A stretch of 43,091 nucleotides of DNA from Syntrophomonadaceae bacterium (GCA_012729835.1 JAAYCK010000054.1:1-43091); one strand, 5' to 3'. Positions 27,673 to 37,830 are shown, counted from the first letter of the stretch. Notes: generated from the letters alone by a model not told the origin. Numbers and translations are program-made.

Positions 27673-28335
27673 CTAGTTCAAGCGGTCAATGCTGCGCAGA
27701 CCTTTGATTGCGGATAACTCATCTATCACTTCATTGATGCTTATTCCGGTCGGGAGTTCCAATAGAAGCTCAACCTCCAGGTCTTCGGTTTCGGTTCGGG
27801 ACAATTGAATATTCTTGATCAAAACTCCCATTTCTCCAAGGATGGATCCGATATTGCCGACCTGTCCAGGACCGTCCTCCACCAATATAACCATGCCCTT
27901 ATACTCGCGAAGACCGGTCACTACTTGTTCGAACTTCACAAAGTAGATCAATACAAAGAGAATCAAGAGAGTAGTTACTACTGCCGGCAGGTAGAGACCA
28001 GCTCCAACTGCCAGGCCAATACAGGCTACCACCCACAATCCGGCAGCTGTGGTAAGTCCCCTGACCGTCGCACCCTCACGCATAATAGTACCGGCGCCGA
28101 GGAAGCCTATTCCGCTGATTACCTGGGCGGCGATTCGGCCAGGATCAGCCTGAACCGTGTGATGATAGAGCAAATATATATCGATAGATACGATCATGGC
28201 AAGAGTGGAACCCACACAGACCAGGGTATAAGTACGCAAACCAGCCGGCCGGTTGAGGCTCTCCCGCTCCAGTCCGATCAGTCCGCCCAGTATACAGGCC
28301 AGGGCCAATTTAAAAATCATCTCATAATTCGACAC
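27673..28335 (-). CDS. MgtC/SapB-family membrane protein with C-terminal ACT-like domain
   Basis: A ~220-residue MgtC-type protein. Four to five membrane helices carry GGLIGLERESLNRPAGLRTYTLVCVGS and DPGRIAAQVISGIGFLGAGTI, the hallmark motifs. A soluble C-terminal ~80 residues resemble an ACT-like domain (DGPGQVGNIGSILGEMGVLIKNIQL). GTG at 28333-28335 is 8 bases after AGGTGG. It sits 20 bases before polC, in the place where proS stands in B. subtilis, and is preceded by a repeat-filled gap after ispG. Role probably in Mg2+ or envelope homeostasis. Confidence 0.88.
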   Translation of the reverse strand: MSNYEMIFKLALACILGGLIGLERESLNRPAGLRTYTLVCVGSTLAMIVSIDIYLLYHHTVQADPGRIAAQVISGIGFLGAGTIMREGATVRGLTTAAGLWVVACIGLAVGAGLYLPAVVTTLLILFVLIYFVKFEQVVTGLREYKGMVILVEDGPGQVGNIGSILGEMGVLIKNIQLSRTETEDLEVELLLELPTGISINEVIDELSAIKGLRSIDRLN

Positions 28336-28367
28336 AGCAACTACCACCTATTCGGGGGAATGTTTTA

Positions 28368-28604
28368 TTAGCCACAGATTAACACAGATTAGCACAGATT
28401 TTTCTGTGACGGTATACCTTAAGTTCATCTCTATATTCGTTTTCTCCAAGTAAACCTAATAATCCTTTGATAAAAATAATAATGACAAAAACCAATAGCC
28501 ATTATTTAAGTTTTATTGACCCGTTATTAATCTGTGTGAATCTGTGGTAAAAATCGTTTCCCATCTGTGTATATCTGTTTTCATCGGTGTTTATCTGTGG
28601 TTAA
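28368..28604. repeat. CACAGAT iteron cluster in inverted orientation
   Basis: The left side (28368-28400) has three spaced CACAGATT units. The right side (28527-28550 and 28563-28604) has at least four units in opposite orientation (TCTGTG or ATCTGTGG). The two sides could pair. The intervening ~120 bases are AT-rich with no clear promoter or ORF. The right end runs into the ispG stop codon. Together these fill the gap between ispG and the mgtC-like gene. Confidence 0.75.
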
Positions 28605-29668
28605 TTCGACTCTTTCCCCGGTTCGTAATCCTTGATCTCCTGGATTAGTCTTGGGACCATCTGGTCCTGGGGGATCTTGTCCACTATTTCACCGTGTTTT
28701 ATCAGCAGGCCAAAGCCACGGCCGCCGGCGATGCCTACGTCAGCCTCCCGGGCCTCGCCCGGTCCGTTCACTACACACCCCATCACAGCTACCTTCATGG
28801 CCTTATCCATAAAACGCACTTGGGAATCCACTGCTTCAGCCGTTTGAATCAAATCTATCTCACAGCGGCCGCAGCTGGGGCAGCTTATCAATTCTACTCC
28901 GCGTTTACGCAGGCCCAGGCTGCGCAGAATCTCATATGCGGCCCATACTTCTTCAACTGGATCAGCCGTTAGAGATATACGCACCGTATCTCCGATGCCT
29001 TCACTCAGCAGCAGGCCCACTCCTAATGCCGACTTGACCAGGCCCCGGTACATAGTACCGGCTTCGGTCACCCCTACATGTAAGGGATAGTCGACCAGGT
29101 CAGCCATCAGACGGTAGGCTTCGATCGTAAGCAACACGGAAGAAGCTTTGAGCGATATCTTGATCTGATGAAAATCAAGATCCTGCAACAGTTTCACATT
29201 ATCCATGGCACTATCCACCATGCCCTGCGCACATATACCGCCATACCTGGCCAGGATCTGCTTGTCCAATGAGCCGGCGTTGACGCCTATCCTGACCGGA
29301 ATACTACGTTCCTGACATATCCTGACCAGTTCACGCACTTTATCGGGACTGCCAATGTTGCCCGGATTGATCCGCAGCCCATCAGCTCCAGCCTCAACGC
29401 TCCTGATGGCCAGGCGATGATCGAAATGGATATCAGCTACCAGAGGAATACCGATGCCTGCTTTTATCCGAGCGATAGCAGCGGCAGCTTCCTGGTCCAT
29501 GACAGCAACCCGCACCAGTTCACAGCCCGCTGCTTCTAGCCTCCCGATCTGGGCCAGCGTAGCATTGACGTCCCTGGTATCGCTGTTGGTCATTGACTGG
29601 ACCACTATCGGATTGCTGCCACCTATAAGCAGGTTTCCGATCTTAATAACCCTGGTCGGCCGACGCAT
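28601..29668 (-). CDS. ispG: (E)-4-hydroxy-3-methylbut-2-enyl-diphosphate synthase
   Basis: A 355-residue iron-sulfur enzyme of the MEP isoprenoid pathway. It converts MEcPP to HMBPP. Features are IGGSNPIVVQSMTNSDTRDV, DIHFDHRLA, the cluster motifs SCPSCGRC near residue 265 and GCVVNGPGEA near 302. ATG at 29668 is about 9 bases after AGAGG. Another ATG at 29677 overlaps the rseP end. It lies directly after rseP, in the same operon as dxr, the second MEP enzyme of the window. Confidence 0.96.
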   Translation of the reverse strand: MRRPTRVIKIGNLLIGGSNPIVVQSMTNSDTRDVNATLAQIGRLEAAGCELVRVAVMDQEAAAAIARIKAGIGIPLVADIHFDHRLAIRSVEAGADGLRINPGNIGSPDKVRELVRICQERSIPVRIGVNAGSLDKQILARYGGICAQGMVDSAMDNVKLLQDLDFHQIKISLKASSVLLTIEAYRLMADLVDYPLHVGVTEAGTMYRGLVKSALGVGLLLSEGIGDTVRISLTADPVEEVWAAYEILRSLGLRKRGVELISCPSCGRCEIDLIQTAEAVDSQVRFMDKAMKVAVMGCVVNGPGEAREADVGIAGGRGFGLLIKHGEIVDKIPQDQMVPRLIQEIKDYEPGKESN

Positions 29669-29673
29669 ATTTA

Positions 29674-30717
29674 TCATCCTCTATACAATTTCACAATGTC
29701 ATTAAAAGTGACGATGATCATGAGTCCAATCAAAAAGACAAATCCTATCCAGTGAATGAGACCTTCCTTTTCGGGAGCCAGGGGCTTGCGCCTGATGCCC
29801 TCCACCACCGCAAAGATTATTCTGCTGCCATCCAATGCCGGAATCGGCAGTAGGTTCAGTATACCAAGGTTAATGGAGAGAAAAGCCGAAAAGGCCAATA
29901 ACTCAGACCAACCTACTGAGGCCACTTGTCCGACTAGCTTGGTGATACCCACCGGTCCGGCCAAGTCATTCATAGAAGCTCCGCCGCTAATCATCAGGCC
30001 AATACCCGACAACAAGAGTACTGTGAACTCCCATGTCCTCTGGAAGCCATTCTTTACTGCATCAACGATGCCCATCTTCTGGTAGATGATAACTGGTTTC
30101 ACGCCAATCAGGTATTTATTTTGAGCTTTGTCATAAAGGGGAGTTACTTTTATATTCAAGGTCTTTCCCGAGCGGTCTACCGTTACGGTCAAGGTTTTCC
30201 CTTCCGGATCGTTTCCGATTGTCTTGGTCAGGGCCTCCCAACTGCGGATGCTGGCTCCGTTTATTGCCACCACCTCATCCCCAGCTTTAAGTCCGGCAGA
30301 CTGAGCCGGGGTTCCGGCCATCACCTGCCCGATCACTGAGGTATTGGCACTATCTTGCACCCCGGTAACCGAATAAATATATACGAATATCAACATCGCT
30401 GCCAGCAGATTCATAAAAGGTCCAGCAAAGGAAACTGCCATTTTTTCTAAGGGTGTGCGCCGGCTGTAGCCATCAGGGTTATCTCCATCACCCGGTTCTT
30501 CACCGGCCATTCTTACATACCCACCCAGAGGGATAGCCCGGATGGAATACTCGGTGCCATTCTTCTTGGTGCCGATTAACCTCGGGCCAAAACCCAGGGA
30601 GAACTCCCAAACCGGTATCCCGATGCGTCGGGCCACTACGAAATGGCCAAATTCATGCACCAGTATCAATACCGCAATGATCGCCACCGTTATTAATATG
30701 GTATATGCCGTGTTCAT
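29674..30717 (-). CDS. rseP: site-2 protease RseP (M50 metalloprotease)
   Basis: A 347-residue intramembrane zinc protease. The zinc site HEFGH is in the first helix (about residues 21-25). A central PDZ domain (AGTPAQSAGLKAGDEVVAING) precedes the second zinc-site helix NLLPIPALDGSRI. Family members cut membrane-embedded anti-sigma factors or other proteins. Fourth in a dxr-rseP-ispG group, conserved with B. subtilis rasP. No anti-sigma partner is nearby. Confidence 0.96.
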   Translation of the reverse strand: MNTAYTILITVAIIAVLILVHEFGHFVVARRIGIPVWEFSLGFGPRLIGTKKNGTEYSIRAIPLGGYVRMAGEEPGDGDNPDGYSRRTPLEKMAVSFAGPFMNLLAAMLIFVYIYSVTGVQDSANTSVIGQVMAGTPAQSAGLKAGDEVVAINGASIRSWEALTKTIGNDPEGKTLTVTVDRSGKTLNIKVTPLYDKAQNKYLIGVKPVIIYQKMGIVDAVKNGFQRTWEFTVLLLSGIGLMISGGASMNDLAGPVGITKLVGQVASVGWSELLAFSAFLSINLGILNLLPIPALDGSRIIFAVVEGIRRKPLAPEKEGLIHWIGFVFLIGLMIIVTFNDIVKLYRG

Positions 30718-30805
30718 GCTAAACCTCCATAATTCTATTACCCGTCTTTGCTTATATTGCCCCGCAAAAGCGGGTTACAAATCTCACTCCAGGTGTCTGT
30801 TCCTA

Positions 30806-31966
30806 TTATCCATTGATGATCCTGCCGGTTACTTCCCGGGCCCAGGCATCAGCCTCAAGGATAGTGTCCAAATCGGGTTGAGAAATTGTTTGATGTCGAG
30901 CCATTACTCTTGATACGGTCTCGGCTATCTCCAGAAAACCTAATTCGTCTGCCAGAAATGCATTTACCGCGACTTCGTTGGCAGCATTCATCACCGCCGG
31001 CATCGTTTTACCGATTCTCCCCGCCGAATAGGCCAGCCCCAAAGCCGGAAAACGCTCCAGATCAGGAGCTTCAAAATGGATGCTGCCCAACCCAACAAAG
31101 TCCAGCGGCTTACCCGGAGTTGCCAGCCTGGTTGGGAAACTCAAGGCATATTGAATCGGTATCCTCATATCAGCTGATCCCAGATGAGCCAGAAATGAAC
31201 CGTCGATCAGTTCCACCATAGAATGAATGGCCGATTCCCTTTGTACCAGAACCTCGATCGAATCATAGTCTACCGAAAACAAATGGTGGGCCTCGATTAC
31301 TTCTAAGCCTTTGTTCATCAATGTTGCTGAATCAATAGTTATCTTGGGTCCCATCCTCCAGGTGGGATGACGTAAAGCCATTTCCCTGGTTACTACGGCT
31401 AACTGCTCCCGAGTGAATTCCCGAAAGGGACCGCCCGAAGCCGTAAGCCAGATTTTCTTTAGGTGTCGTTCCTCCCCGGCCAGGCACTGGAATACTGCCG
31501 AATGCTCACTGTCTACCGGCAGCAGATCAACTCCAGACCGTATTACTTCCCCCATCACAATGTCTCCGGCAGCTACCAGGGTCTCTTTATTGGCCAGAGC
31601 TACCCTTTTGCCAGCTTTGATCGCGGCAAGAGTAGGCCTGATGCCGATTGCTCCGCTCAAAGCAACCAGAACGATGTCGGCAGCTTCCAGGGATGCCAGC
31701 TCGCAAAGTCCCTCCATACCGCAGACCAACCTGGTCTCCTTCGGCAGCTGTGATTTTAGCGCACTATATAAATCTTGATTGGCTACCGAAACCATAGTGG
31801 GTTGGTATTTTTGTGCCTGGCTGGCAATCAGTTCTAGCTCGTCCCGGGCCGCTATCCCCTGCAAACGGTAGGACTCAGGATGGGCATCGATTACCTCCAG
31901 GGCCTGCTGCCCTATAGACCCAGTCGAACCTAAAACAACTACCTCCAGTGGTCTATGCAATGTCAA
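30806..31966 (-). CDS. dxr: 1-deoxy-D-xylulose 5-phosphate reductoisomerase
   Basis: A 386-residue enzyme that converts DXP to MEP with NADPH. The nucleotide-binding VVLGSTGSIGQQALEVI is at the N-terminus. LANKETLVAAG, LPVDSEHSAVFQ, LTASGGPFR, HPTWRMGPKITIDSATLMNKGLE-like segments follow. TTG (31964-31966) overlaps the stop of the permease gene as TTGA and is 8 bases after GGAGG. Coupled translation is likely. Confidence 0.96.
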   Translation of the reverse strand: MTLHRPLEVVVLGSTGSIGQQALEVIDAHPESYRLQGIAARDELELIASQAQKYQPTMVSVANQDLYSALKSQLPKETRLVCGMEGLCELASLEAADIVLVALSGAIGIRPTLAAIKAGKRVALANKETLVAAGDIVMGEVIRSGVDLLPVDSEHSAVFQCLAGEERHLKKIWLTASGGPFREFTREQLAVVTREMALRHPTWRMGPKITIDSATLMNKGLEVIEAHHLFSVDYDSIEVLVQRESAIHSMVELIDGSFLAHLGSADMRIPIQYALSFPTRLATPGKPLDFVGLGSIHFEAPDLERFPALGLAYSAGRIGKTMPAVMNAANEVAVNAFLADELGFLEIAETVSRVMARHQTISQPDLDTILEADAWAREVTGRIING

Positions 31967-33081
31967 TCATTCTTCCTCCATTCCAAACTGGAAAAAAGCC
32001 CGGCATGGTAGCAGGAGATAATTATTATCAAGGTAATGGGGCCCAAGATCATCCCCACCATGCCGCCCAACTGCAGACCTATATACAGAGAAACCAAGGT
32101 AGCAAGAGGATGCAGGCCAATATTATCCCCCACGATCTTGGGTTCCAGAATCTGTCTTACGACTGAGGTCGTAACATAAAGTACCGCTAATCCTATACCT
32201 AGTTTGCTGTTTCCGGTGGCAAATTCCCATATGATCCAGGGTACCATGATTGCTCCCGGCCCTAATACCGGAAGTATATCACATAATCCAACCACGATTC
32301 CTATAGTCAGCACATATTCTACATCCAATATTGCCAAACCCACCATAGTAACCAGCATAGTGACGGTTATCAACATGCTGTAAGCCTTGATAAAACCGAC
32401 CATGACCTGAAACAGTTCCTTAAGCACATTTATGGTTTTTGACTGGGCTGAATCCGGTATAAAGTTGAAGATAAACCTCTGTATCATCGCGCGGTCTTTG
32501 ATGATAAGGAAGGTGGCTACAGCAACAATTGCCATGAAAACAAATATCCCCGGCAGCATAGTTAGAATATTTACCAATAGGTCCAAACTTCCGTTTACCA
32601 AACCTTGCAGCACATCGAGAATCTTGCCCAGGTTGTCCTGAATCGATTTCTCCACCCCTGCCGGGAGATTGAGCTTGAGGTAAAAGATCTTAAAGTTACT
32701 AATATTCTGAGTCAGGGTCGTTACAATATTATCTGAGTAATTGACTATCTGCGGGTAAAATCGGGATAGCTCCTTGACTATTACGGAGATGACCAGGAAT
32801 ATTAGATAGAAAAAGGTGCCGACTACAGCTATCAGACTTATTGCCGCTGCCCAGCCTCGTTGGAGATGTGCTTTTGCTTCGATCAACCTTACCAGGGGTT
32901 CCATCAGCAGAGCCAGGATCAGCGACAGAATAAAGGGCATGAACAACACTGGCAGCCAGGCCAACCCTTTGCCCAATAGTGGAAATACATAGGTAAACAG
33001 CAAATAAATCGTAATTAGCGATAACACCAAAACACCTAACTTGGTCAATCCTTTTACCCATTTCTGTAATTCCGGGTCCAT
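31963..33081 (-). CDS. AI-2E/YtvI-family membrane transporter
   Basis: A 372-residue protein with about eight membrane helices in the typical arrangement of the AI-2E transporter/PerM family. The ILPVLGPGAIMVPW and LEPKIVGDNIGLHPLATLVSLYIGLQLGG segments are strong family signs. It resembles the B. subtilis sporulation membrane protein YtvI. The substrate is unknown. It is inserted between cdsA and dxr, which are adjacent in B. subtilis, and its stop overlaps the dxr start, so it is expressed with the lipid genes. Confidence 0.88.
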   Translation of the reverse strand: MDPELQKWVKGLTKLGVLVLSLITIYLLFTYVFPLLGKGLAWLPVLFMPFILSLILALLMEPLVRLIEAKAHLQRGWAAAISLIAVVGTFFYLIFLVISVIVKELSRFYPQIVNYSDNIVTTLTQNISNFKIFYLKLNLPAGVEKSIQDNLGKILDVLQGLVNGSLDLLVNILTMLPGIFVFMAIVAVATFLIIKDRAMIQRFIFNFIPDSAQSKTINVLKELFQVMVGFIKAYSMLITVTMLVTMVGLAILDVEYVLTIGIVVGLCDILPVLGPGAIMVPWIIWEFATGNSKLGIGLAVLYVTTSVVRQILEPKIVGDNIGLHPLATLVSLYIGLQLGGMVGMILGPITLIIIISCYHAGLFSSLEWRKND

Positions 33082-33124
33082 ACCAACACCCCCCAGTCAT
33101 TAATATCACGAAAGCTTTGTGCTC

Positions 33125-33910
33125 CTAAACCAAATACATAAAAAAGTAGTATACCCAGGGTATTACGAACATAAAGCTGTCGAAACGATCCAGCACACCC
33201 CCATGGCCTGGTATAATCCTGCCGGAATCCTTTACGCCAAAATATCGTTTCAGTGCGGATTCGAAAAGATCTCCGCCTTGGGCCAGTAATCCCGCTATTA
33301 GTCCCAGTAGTAATATATATGCTATGTTGACACTACCCATATATATAATCTGCGAAAAGACAAGGGCAATGAATACTGGCAAAAGAGTAGCACCTATGGC
33401 TCCTTCACGGGTTTTTGCCGGACTTAGTTCCGGAGCCAGTCTATGCTTGCCCCAAAAACGACCCGCAAAATAACCGCCAATATCACTGCTCCAGGTAAGC
33501 AGGAAGGCCAGCAGTATAATTGGAAATGCCAAAGTAAACTCCGCCGTCTTTAGAGCGAATCCCATTAAAAAGCCTAAATATAGCGGTGCAAACAGGCTCA
33601 AGGCTACATCGGCGAATGTTATTCCGGGAAAACGGATAATCATATAAACTGTTGCCGCAACCAGGATTGCAAATACTGAGGGCACAAGCCAAATCGGATA
33701 AGTATTAATGAACAGCGTGGCCAAAAGAAGCAGATAAGATGGTATGACCAGCGGTCGAAACCCGCCGTGGGCCATCATGCGATGATACTCACTTAGAGAA
33801 ATAATACCAATAATTATAAAAAGACCTCGCCAGTATATCCCTCCACAATATAATATGTAAAGCAGCAGCGGAATACCTAACACTGCGGTGATCACTCTCG
33901 TTCTAAGCAT
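33125..33910 (-). CDS. cdsA: phosphatidate cytidylyltransferase
   Basis: A ~261-residue integral membrane enzyme that makes CDP-diacylglycerol from phosphatidate and CTP. About seven to eight helices precede the C-terminal signature GHGGVLDRFDSFMFV. SDIGGYFAGRFWGKHRLAPELSPAKTREG is also diagnostic. ATG at 33910 is preferred, 8 bases after AGGA; ATG at 33919 is an alternative. The gene overlaps the end of uppS, indicating coupled translation of the two lipid-carrier enzymes. Confidence 0.95.
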   Translation of the reverse strand: MLRTRVITAVLGIPLLLYILYCGGIYWRGLFIIIGIISLSEYHRMMAHGGFRPLVIPSYLLLLATLFINTYPIWLVPSVFAILVAATVYMIIRFPGITFADVALSLFAPLYLGFLMGFALKTAEFTLAFPIILLAFLLTWSSDIGGYFAGRFWGKHRLAPELSPAKTREGAIGATLLPVFIALVFSQIIYMGSVNIAYILLLGLIAGLLAQGGDLFESALKRYFGVKDSGRIIPGHGGVLDRFDSFMFVIPWVYYFFMYLV

Positions 33911-34673
33911 TATCTTCATCCTGACTTTTGGTTATTAATCCACCAAACCGTCGCTCTCTCCGTTGGTAATCATATATGGCATGGCAGAGATCTGCTCTGG
34001 TGAAATCTGGCCACGGGCATTCACTTACCCATAGCTCGGTATAGGCGATCTGCCATAACAGAAAGTTGCTGATCCGCATTTCGCCAGCAGTACGTATCAG
34101 TAGATCCGGGTCAGGCAGACCGCCGGTATACAAGTAGGAAGAGAACACTTCTTCATTGAGGTCTTTGGTTGCCATTTTCCCGGCAGCTATGTCTTTAGAA
34201 CAATTAATGACCGCATCCAGGATCTCCCGGCGAGATCCGTAGTTCAATGCAATATTAAAAACCATCCCCTGGTTATCCCGGGTAAGTCTGACTGCATCTT
34301 CGATCTCAGTCTGGCAATCCCTGGGCAGAGTGTCGGGAGAACCCAACATATTTATACGAACACCCTTCTCATTTAGTTCAGCCAGTTCTTTATGCATGAA
34401 CTCGACCAGCAGCTTCATGAGGTAATCCACCTCATCTACCGGACGTTTCCAATTCTCCGTGGAAAAGGCGTATACCGTAAGCACCTTTACCCCAATCTCA
34501 TCACAAGCCTGCACCACCTGCTTGAGCGAACTCATGCCGGCACGGTGCCCCATATTCCTGGGCATAAGTCTCTTTCTGGCCCAGCGACCGTTACCATCCA
34601 TAATGATGGCAATATGACGCGGGATCTCTCCCCCTCTAATCAATTCTGAATAGTTGGGTTTCTTTTTAGCCAT
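33903..34673 (-). CDS. uppS: undecaprenyl diphosphate synthase
   Basis: A 256-residue cis-prenyltransferase that makes the C55 carrier for peptidoglycan. The catalytic IIMDGNGRWARKR is near residue 25. The other conserved blocks are VLTVYAFSTENWKRP, ALNYGSRREI and RTAGEMRISNFLLWQIAYTE. Length is usual. It lies downstream of frr, separated by a GC-rich hairpin. Confidence 0.97.
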   Translation of the reverse strand: MAKKKPNYSELIRGGEIPRHIAIIMDGNGRWARKRLMPRNMGHRAGMSSLKQVVQACDEIGVKVLTVYAFSTENWKRPVDEVDYLMKLLVEFMHKELAELNEKGVRINMLGSPDTLPRDCQTEIEDAVRLTRDNQGMVFNIALNYGSRREILDAVINCSKDIAAGKMATKDLNEEVFSSYLYTGGLPDPDLLIRTAGEMRISNFLLWQIAYTELWVSECPWPDFTRADLCHAIYDYQRRERRFGGLITKSQDEDNA

Positions 34674-34700
34674 AAGTCTCCTTCTTCGATCAAATTATAA

Positions 34701-34720
34701 ACCCCCCATGATCGGGGGGT
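34701..34720. terminator. GC-rich hairpin between frr and uppS
   Basis: ACCCCCC (34701-34707) and GGGGGGT (34714-34720) form a 7-bp perfect stem with a 6-base loop. The sequence after it (minus strand TTATAATTT) is only moderately U-rich. It could be a partial terminator within the operon, setting a lower level for uppS and later genes. Confidence 0.6.
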
Positions 34721-34774
34721 ATTCAAATTAATATTATTATAACCATAGGCCGGACAAATTGGAAAGGGTTTGGC

Positions 34775-35332
34775 CTACACCTCCATGATGTCCTTCTCTT
34801 TGGCCGCCATAATGCTATCGATATCCTTGATGTAACGATCGGTAAGCTTCTGGATATCATCCATACCCTTTTTACTCTCGTCCTCAGATATCAGCTTTTC
34901 CTTTTCACTCGACTTCAACATATCGTTGCCTTCACGGCGGATATTTCTAATAGCCACCCGGGATTCCTCGGCCCTTTTCTTTACTACCTTGACCAGGTCT
35001 TTTCTTCTTTCCTCGGTCAACTGTGGTATAGCCAGACGGATCACATTACCATCATTAGATGGATTTATGCCCAGGTCGGATTTCATAATAGCCTTTTCGA
35101 TCTCGGCAATACTACCTTTATCCCATGGCTGTATCACCAGCAATCGAGCTTCAGGAACAGCAATATTCGCCAGTTGATTCAATGGAGTCGCCTCTCCGTA
35201 ATAATCTACCATGATACGATCCAACATGCCTGGATTAGCCCTCCCAGCGCGCATGGTAGCCAAATCTTTGGTAAGATGTTCAATGGCCTTTTTCATTCTG
35301 TCTTCTGCATCAGTAAGTATATCCTTGATCAC
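34775..35332 (-). CDS. frr: ribosome recycling factor
   Basis: A 185-residue RRF, which with EF-G splits post-termination ribosomes. Typical blocks are [21 protein letters not shown], the [22 protein letters not shown] segment, and [29 protein letters not shown] at 35332 follows GGAGG by 8 bases; TTG at 35335 is also possible. It is 5 bases after the pyrH stop. Confidence 0.97.
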   Translation of the reverse strand: MIKDILTDAEDRMKKAIEHLTKDLATMRAGRANPGMLDRIMVDYYGEATPLNQLANIAVPEARLLVIQPWDKGSIAEIEKAIMKSDLGINPSNDGNVIRLAIPQLTEERRKDLVKVVKKRAEESRVAIRNIRREGNDMLKSSEKEKLISEDESKKGMDDIQKLTDRYIKDIDSIMAAKEKDIMEV

Positions 35333-35337
35333 CAAGC

Positions 35338-36054
<717 letters not shown>

Positions 36055-36072
36055 TTATATTCCCCCAAGCAT

Positions 36073-36117
36073 AATTAGACGCAGAATAACGCATATTTTA
36101 TGAATAACGCAGGTAAA
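36073..36117. repeat. degenerate copy of the AGACGCAGATAACGC repeat
   Basis: AATTAGACGCAGAATAACGC (36073-36092), with the following ~25 bases, aligns well by eye with 3313-3357, including a second ATAACGCAGG. It sits between tsf and pyrH, inside an otherwise compact operon. Confidence 0.55.
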
Positions 36118-36172
36118 TCGAGCAAGTGCCTCGACTACTGGTTAACCCCTAAGCTCTGTGGTGAATACATAA

Positions 36173-36820
36173 TTAACCCTTGATCTGCGCCATAACCTCG
36201 GCGGCGAAATCGGTTTCTTCCTTCTCGATTCCCTCACCGACTTCAAAGCGGGCAAATCTTCTTACACTGATGTTCTCACCCATTTTTGCTACATACCCGT
36301 GAACCAGTTCCTGAACGGTCTTGTCAGGATCCTTGATAAAGGACTGTTCCAGCAGGCAGCGTTCTTTGTAGTATTTCTCGATTCTGCCCTCGACCATCTT
36401 CTCGATGACCTTCTCCGGTTTGCCCTCTTCCAGCGCCTGAGCTTTAAGCACTTCCCTCTCCCGATCGAGAGTATCGGCCGGTATTTCCTCGCGCCTGACA
36501 AACTCCGGATTAGCAGCAGCTATCTGCATGGCCAGATCATGGGCCAGTTGCTTGAACTCTTCGTTCTTGGCCACAAAATCGGTTTCACAGTTCAGTTCCA
36601 GCAGTACCCCGATGCGCCCCCCACCGTGTATGTAAGAGGTAACAACACCTTCACTGGCTACCCGACCTGCCTTTTTAGCCGCCTTGGCCAGGCCCTTGGC
36701 CCGCAGTTCATCAATAGACTTTTCAATGTCTCCGTCACAGGCTACCAAAGCCTTTTTGCAATCCATCATGCCTGCGCCGGTTCTATCGCGCAGTTCTTTT
36801 ACCATCTCAGCCGTAACCAC
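36173..36820 (-). CDS. tsf: elongation factor Ts
   Basis: A 215-residue EF-Ts, the nucleotide exchange factor of EF-Tu. [19 protein letters not shown] and [18 protein letters not shown] are diagnostic. GTG (36818-36820) is 8 bases after AGGGAGG; a longer in-frame reading includes non-family residues and the ribosome binding site. The C-terminal region after residue ~140 includes the shorter Firmicutes form. Follows rpsB. Confidence 0.97.
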   Translation of the reverse strand: MVTAEMVKELRDRTGAGMMDCKKALVACDGDIEKSIDELRAKGLAKAAKKAGRVASEGVVTSYIHGGGRIGVLLELNCETDFVAKNEEFKQLAHDLAMQIAAANPEFVRREEIPADTLDREREVLKAQALEEGKPEKVIEKMVEGRIEKYYKERCLLEQSFIKDPDKTVQELVHGYVAKMGENISVRRFARFEVGEGIEKEETDFAAEVMAQIKG

Positions 36821-36933
36821 TTTATAGACCTCCCTTAATAGTTTACTGATTCTTTCACAGGTATATTTGATGAAATATTTTTCATAGAAAAGGGGTGTAT
36901 AGATATTACTATTCACCCCGTTTAAACTAATAT

Positions 36934-37632
36934 CTATGCAGTGATCTGTTCTCCCTGTTTCCCTTCCAGCACAGCATCGGCTATCTTGGCCGAAATCAAC
37001 TTGACTGCGCGAATGGCATCATCATTGCCGGGGATCACATAATCGATTTCGTCGGGGTCACAATTGGTATCAACAATAGCCACTACTGGAATGTTGAGCT
37101 TACGTGCTTCTGCTACTGCTATCTTTTCCTTGCGGGGATCTACTACAAAGACTGCTCCCGGTAGCTTATCCATGTTCTTAATTCCGCCGAGGAAACGTTC
37201 CAGCCGCTCCCTCTCATTCATAAGTCTAGCCACTTCTTTCTTGGACAATACCTCAAAGGCGCCGTCCTGTTCCATTTTCTCCAGTTCCTTTAACCGGAAA
37301 ACACGCTTACGAATAGTTTTAAAATTGGTAAGCATTCCGCCCAGCCAACGCTGGTTTACAAAATACATCTCGCTGCGCAATGCTTCATCCTTGATGGTCT
37401 CCTGTGCCTGTTTCTTGGTTCCAACGAATAGAACGCCCTTGCCTTCAGTTGCCACGCTTTTGACAAATTCATAAGCGTCATCGAATTTCTTGACGGTCTG
37501 CTGCAGGTCAATGATGTAAATTCCATTGCGTTCCATGTAGATGTACTGGGCCATCTTGGGATTCCAGCGGCGAGTCTGATGTCCGAAATGAACACCTGCC
37601 TCCAATAGTTGCTTCATGGTGATTACTGACAT
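36934..37632 (-). CDS. rpsB: 30S ribosomal protein S2
   Basis: A 232-residue S2. [22 protein letters not shown] at the N-terminus, [33 protein letters not shown] and [24 protein letters not shown] are highly conserved. ATG at 37632 is 7 bases after AGGAGG. It has its own promoter and a ~100-base leader with a hairpin, after the flagellar operon terminator. Confidence 0.97.
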   Translation of the reverse strand: MSVITMKQLLEAGVHFGHQTRRWNPKMAQYIYMERNGIYIIDLQQTVKKFDDAYEFVKSVATEGKGVLFVGTKKQAQETIKDEALRSEMYFVNQRWLGGMLTNFKTIRKRVFRLKELEKMEQDGAFEVLSKKEVARLMNERERLERFLGGIKNMDKLPGAVFVVDPRKEKIAVAEARKLNIPVVAIVDTNCDPDEIDYVIPGNDDAIRAVKLISAKIADAVLEGKQGEQITA

Positions 37633-37676
37633 AACAATACCTCCTATAGTTTTTTTCCTCCGCGCCTTCATTCTCC

Positions 37677-37704
37677 TTGAGAACTGGAATCCAGCACCCC
37701 TCAA
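37677..37704 (-). promoter_or_regulatory. hairpin in the rpsB leader
   Basis: On the minus strand TTGAG and CTCAA (37700-37704 and 37677-37681) enclose CTGG-att-CCAG (37691-37694 with 37684-37687). The asymmetric internal loop and position ~45-70 bases upstream of rpsB make an S2 autoregulatory structure possible, but no known motif was recognised. Confidence 0.4.
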
Positions 37705-37737
37705 TGGAGTCCACCGCGTGCGTAATTACCATCGATA

Positions 37738-37767
37738 AATATAGCATAAGATATTATTTCTTGGCAA
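37738..37767 (-). promoter_or_regulatory. sigma-A promoter of the rpsB-tsf operon
   Basis: TTGCCA (37762-37767) and TATATT (37738-37743) with 18-base spacing on the minus strand. It lies directly after the flagellar operon terminator, which fits independent expression of rpsB. Confidence 0.65.
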
Positions 37768-37800
37768 GTTTTGCAGAAAATTTTCAAGTATCGTATTCCG

Positions 37801-37830
37801 TAAAAAAACCCGAACATCTGAGTTCGGGTC
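37801..37830 (-). terminator. terminator of the flagellar/chemotaxis operon
   Basis: ACCCGAAC (37808-37815) pairs with GTTCGGGT (37822-37829) around a 6-base loop. On the minus strand the stem is followed by a run of T residues (from the A7 at 37802-37808). It lies immediately after the stop codon of the SwrB-like gene. Confidence 0.9.

Noticed and set aside
28368-28604. CRISPR array
   Set aside because: The CACAGAT units are short, irregularly spaced and in both orientations; there are no ~30-base identical repeats with unique spacers and no cas genes.
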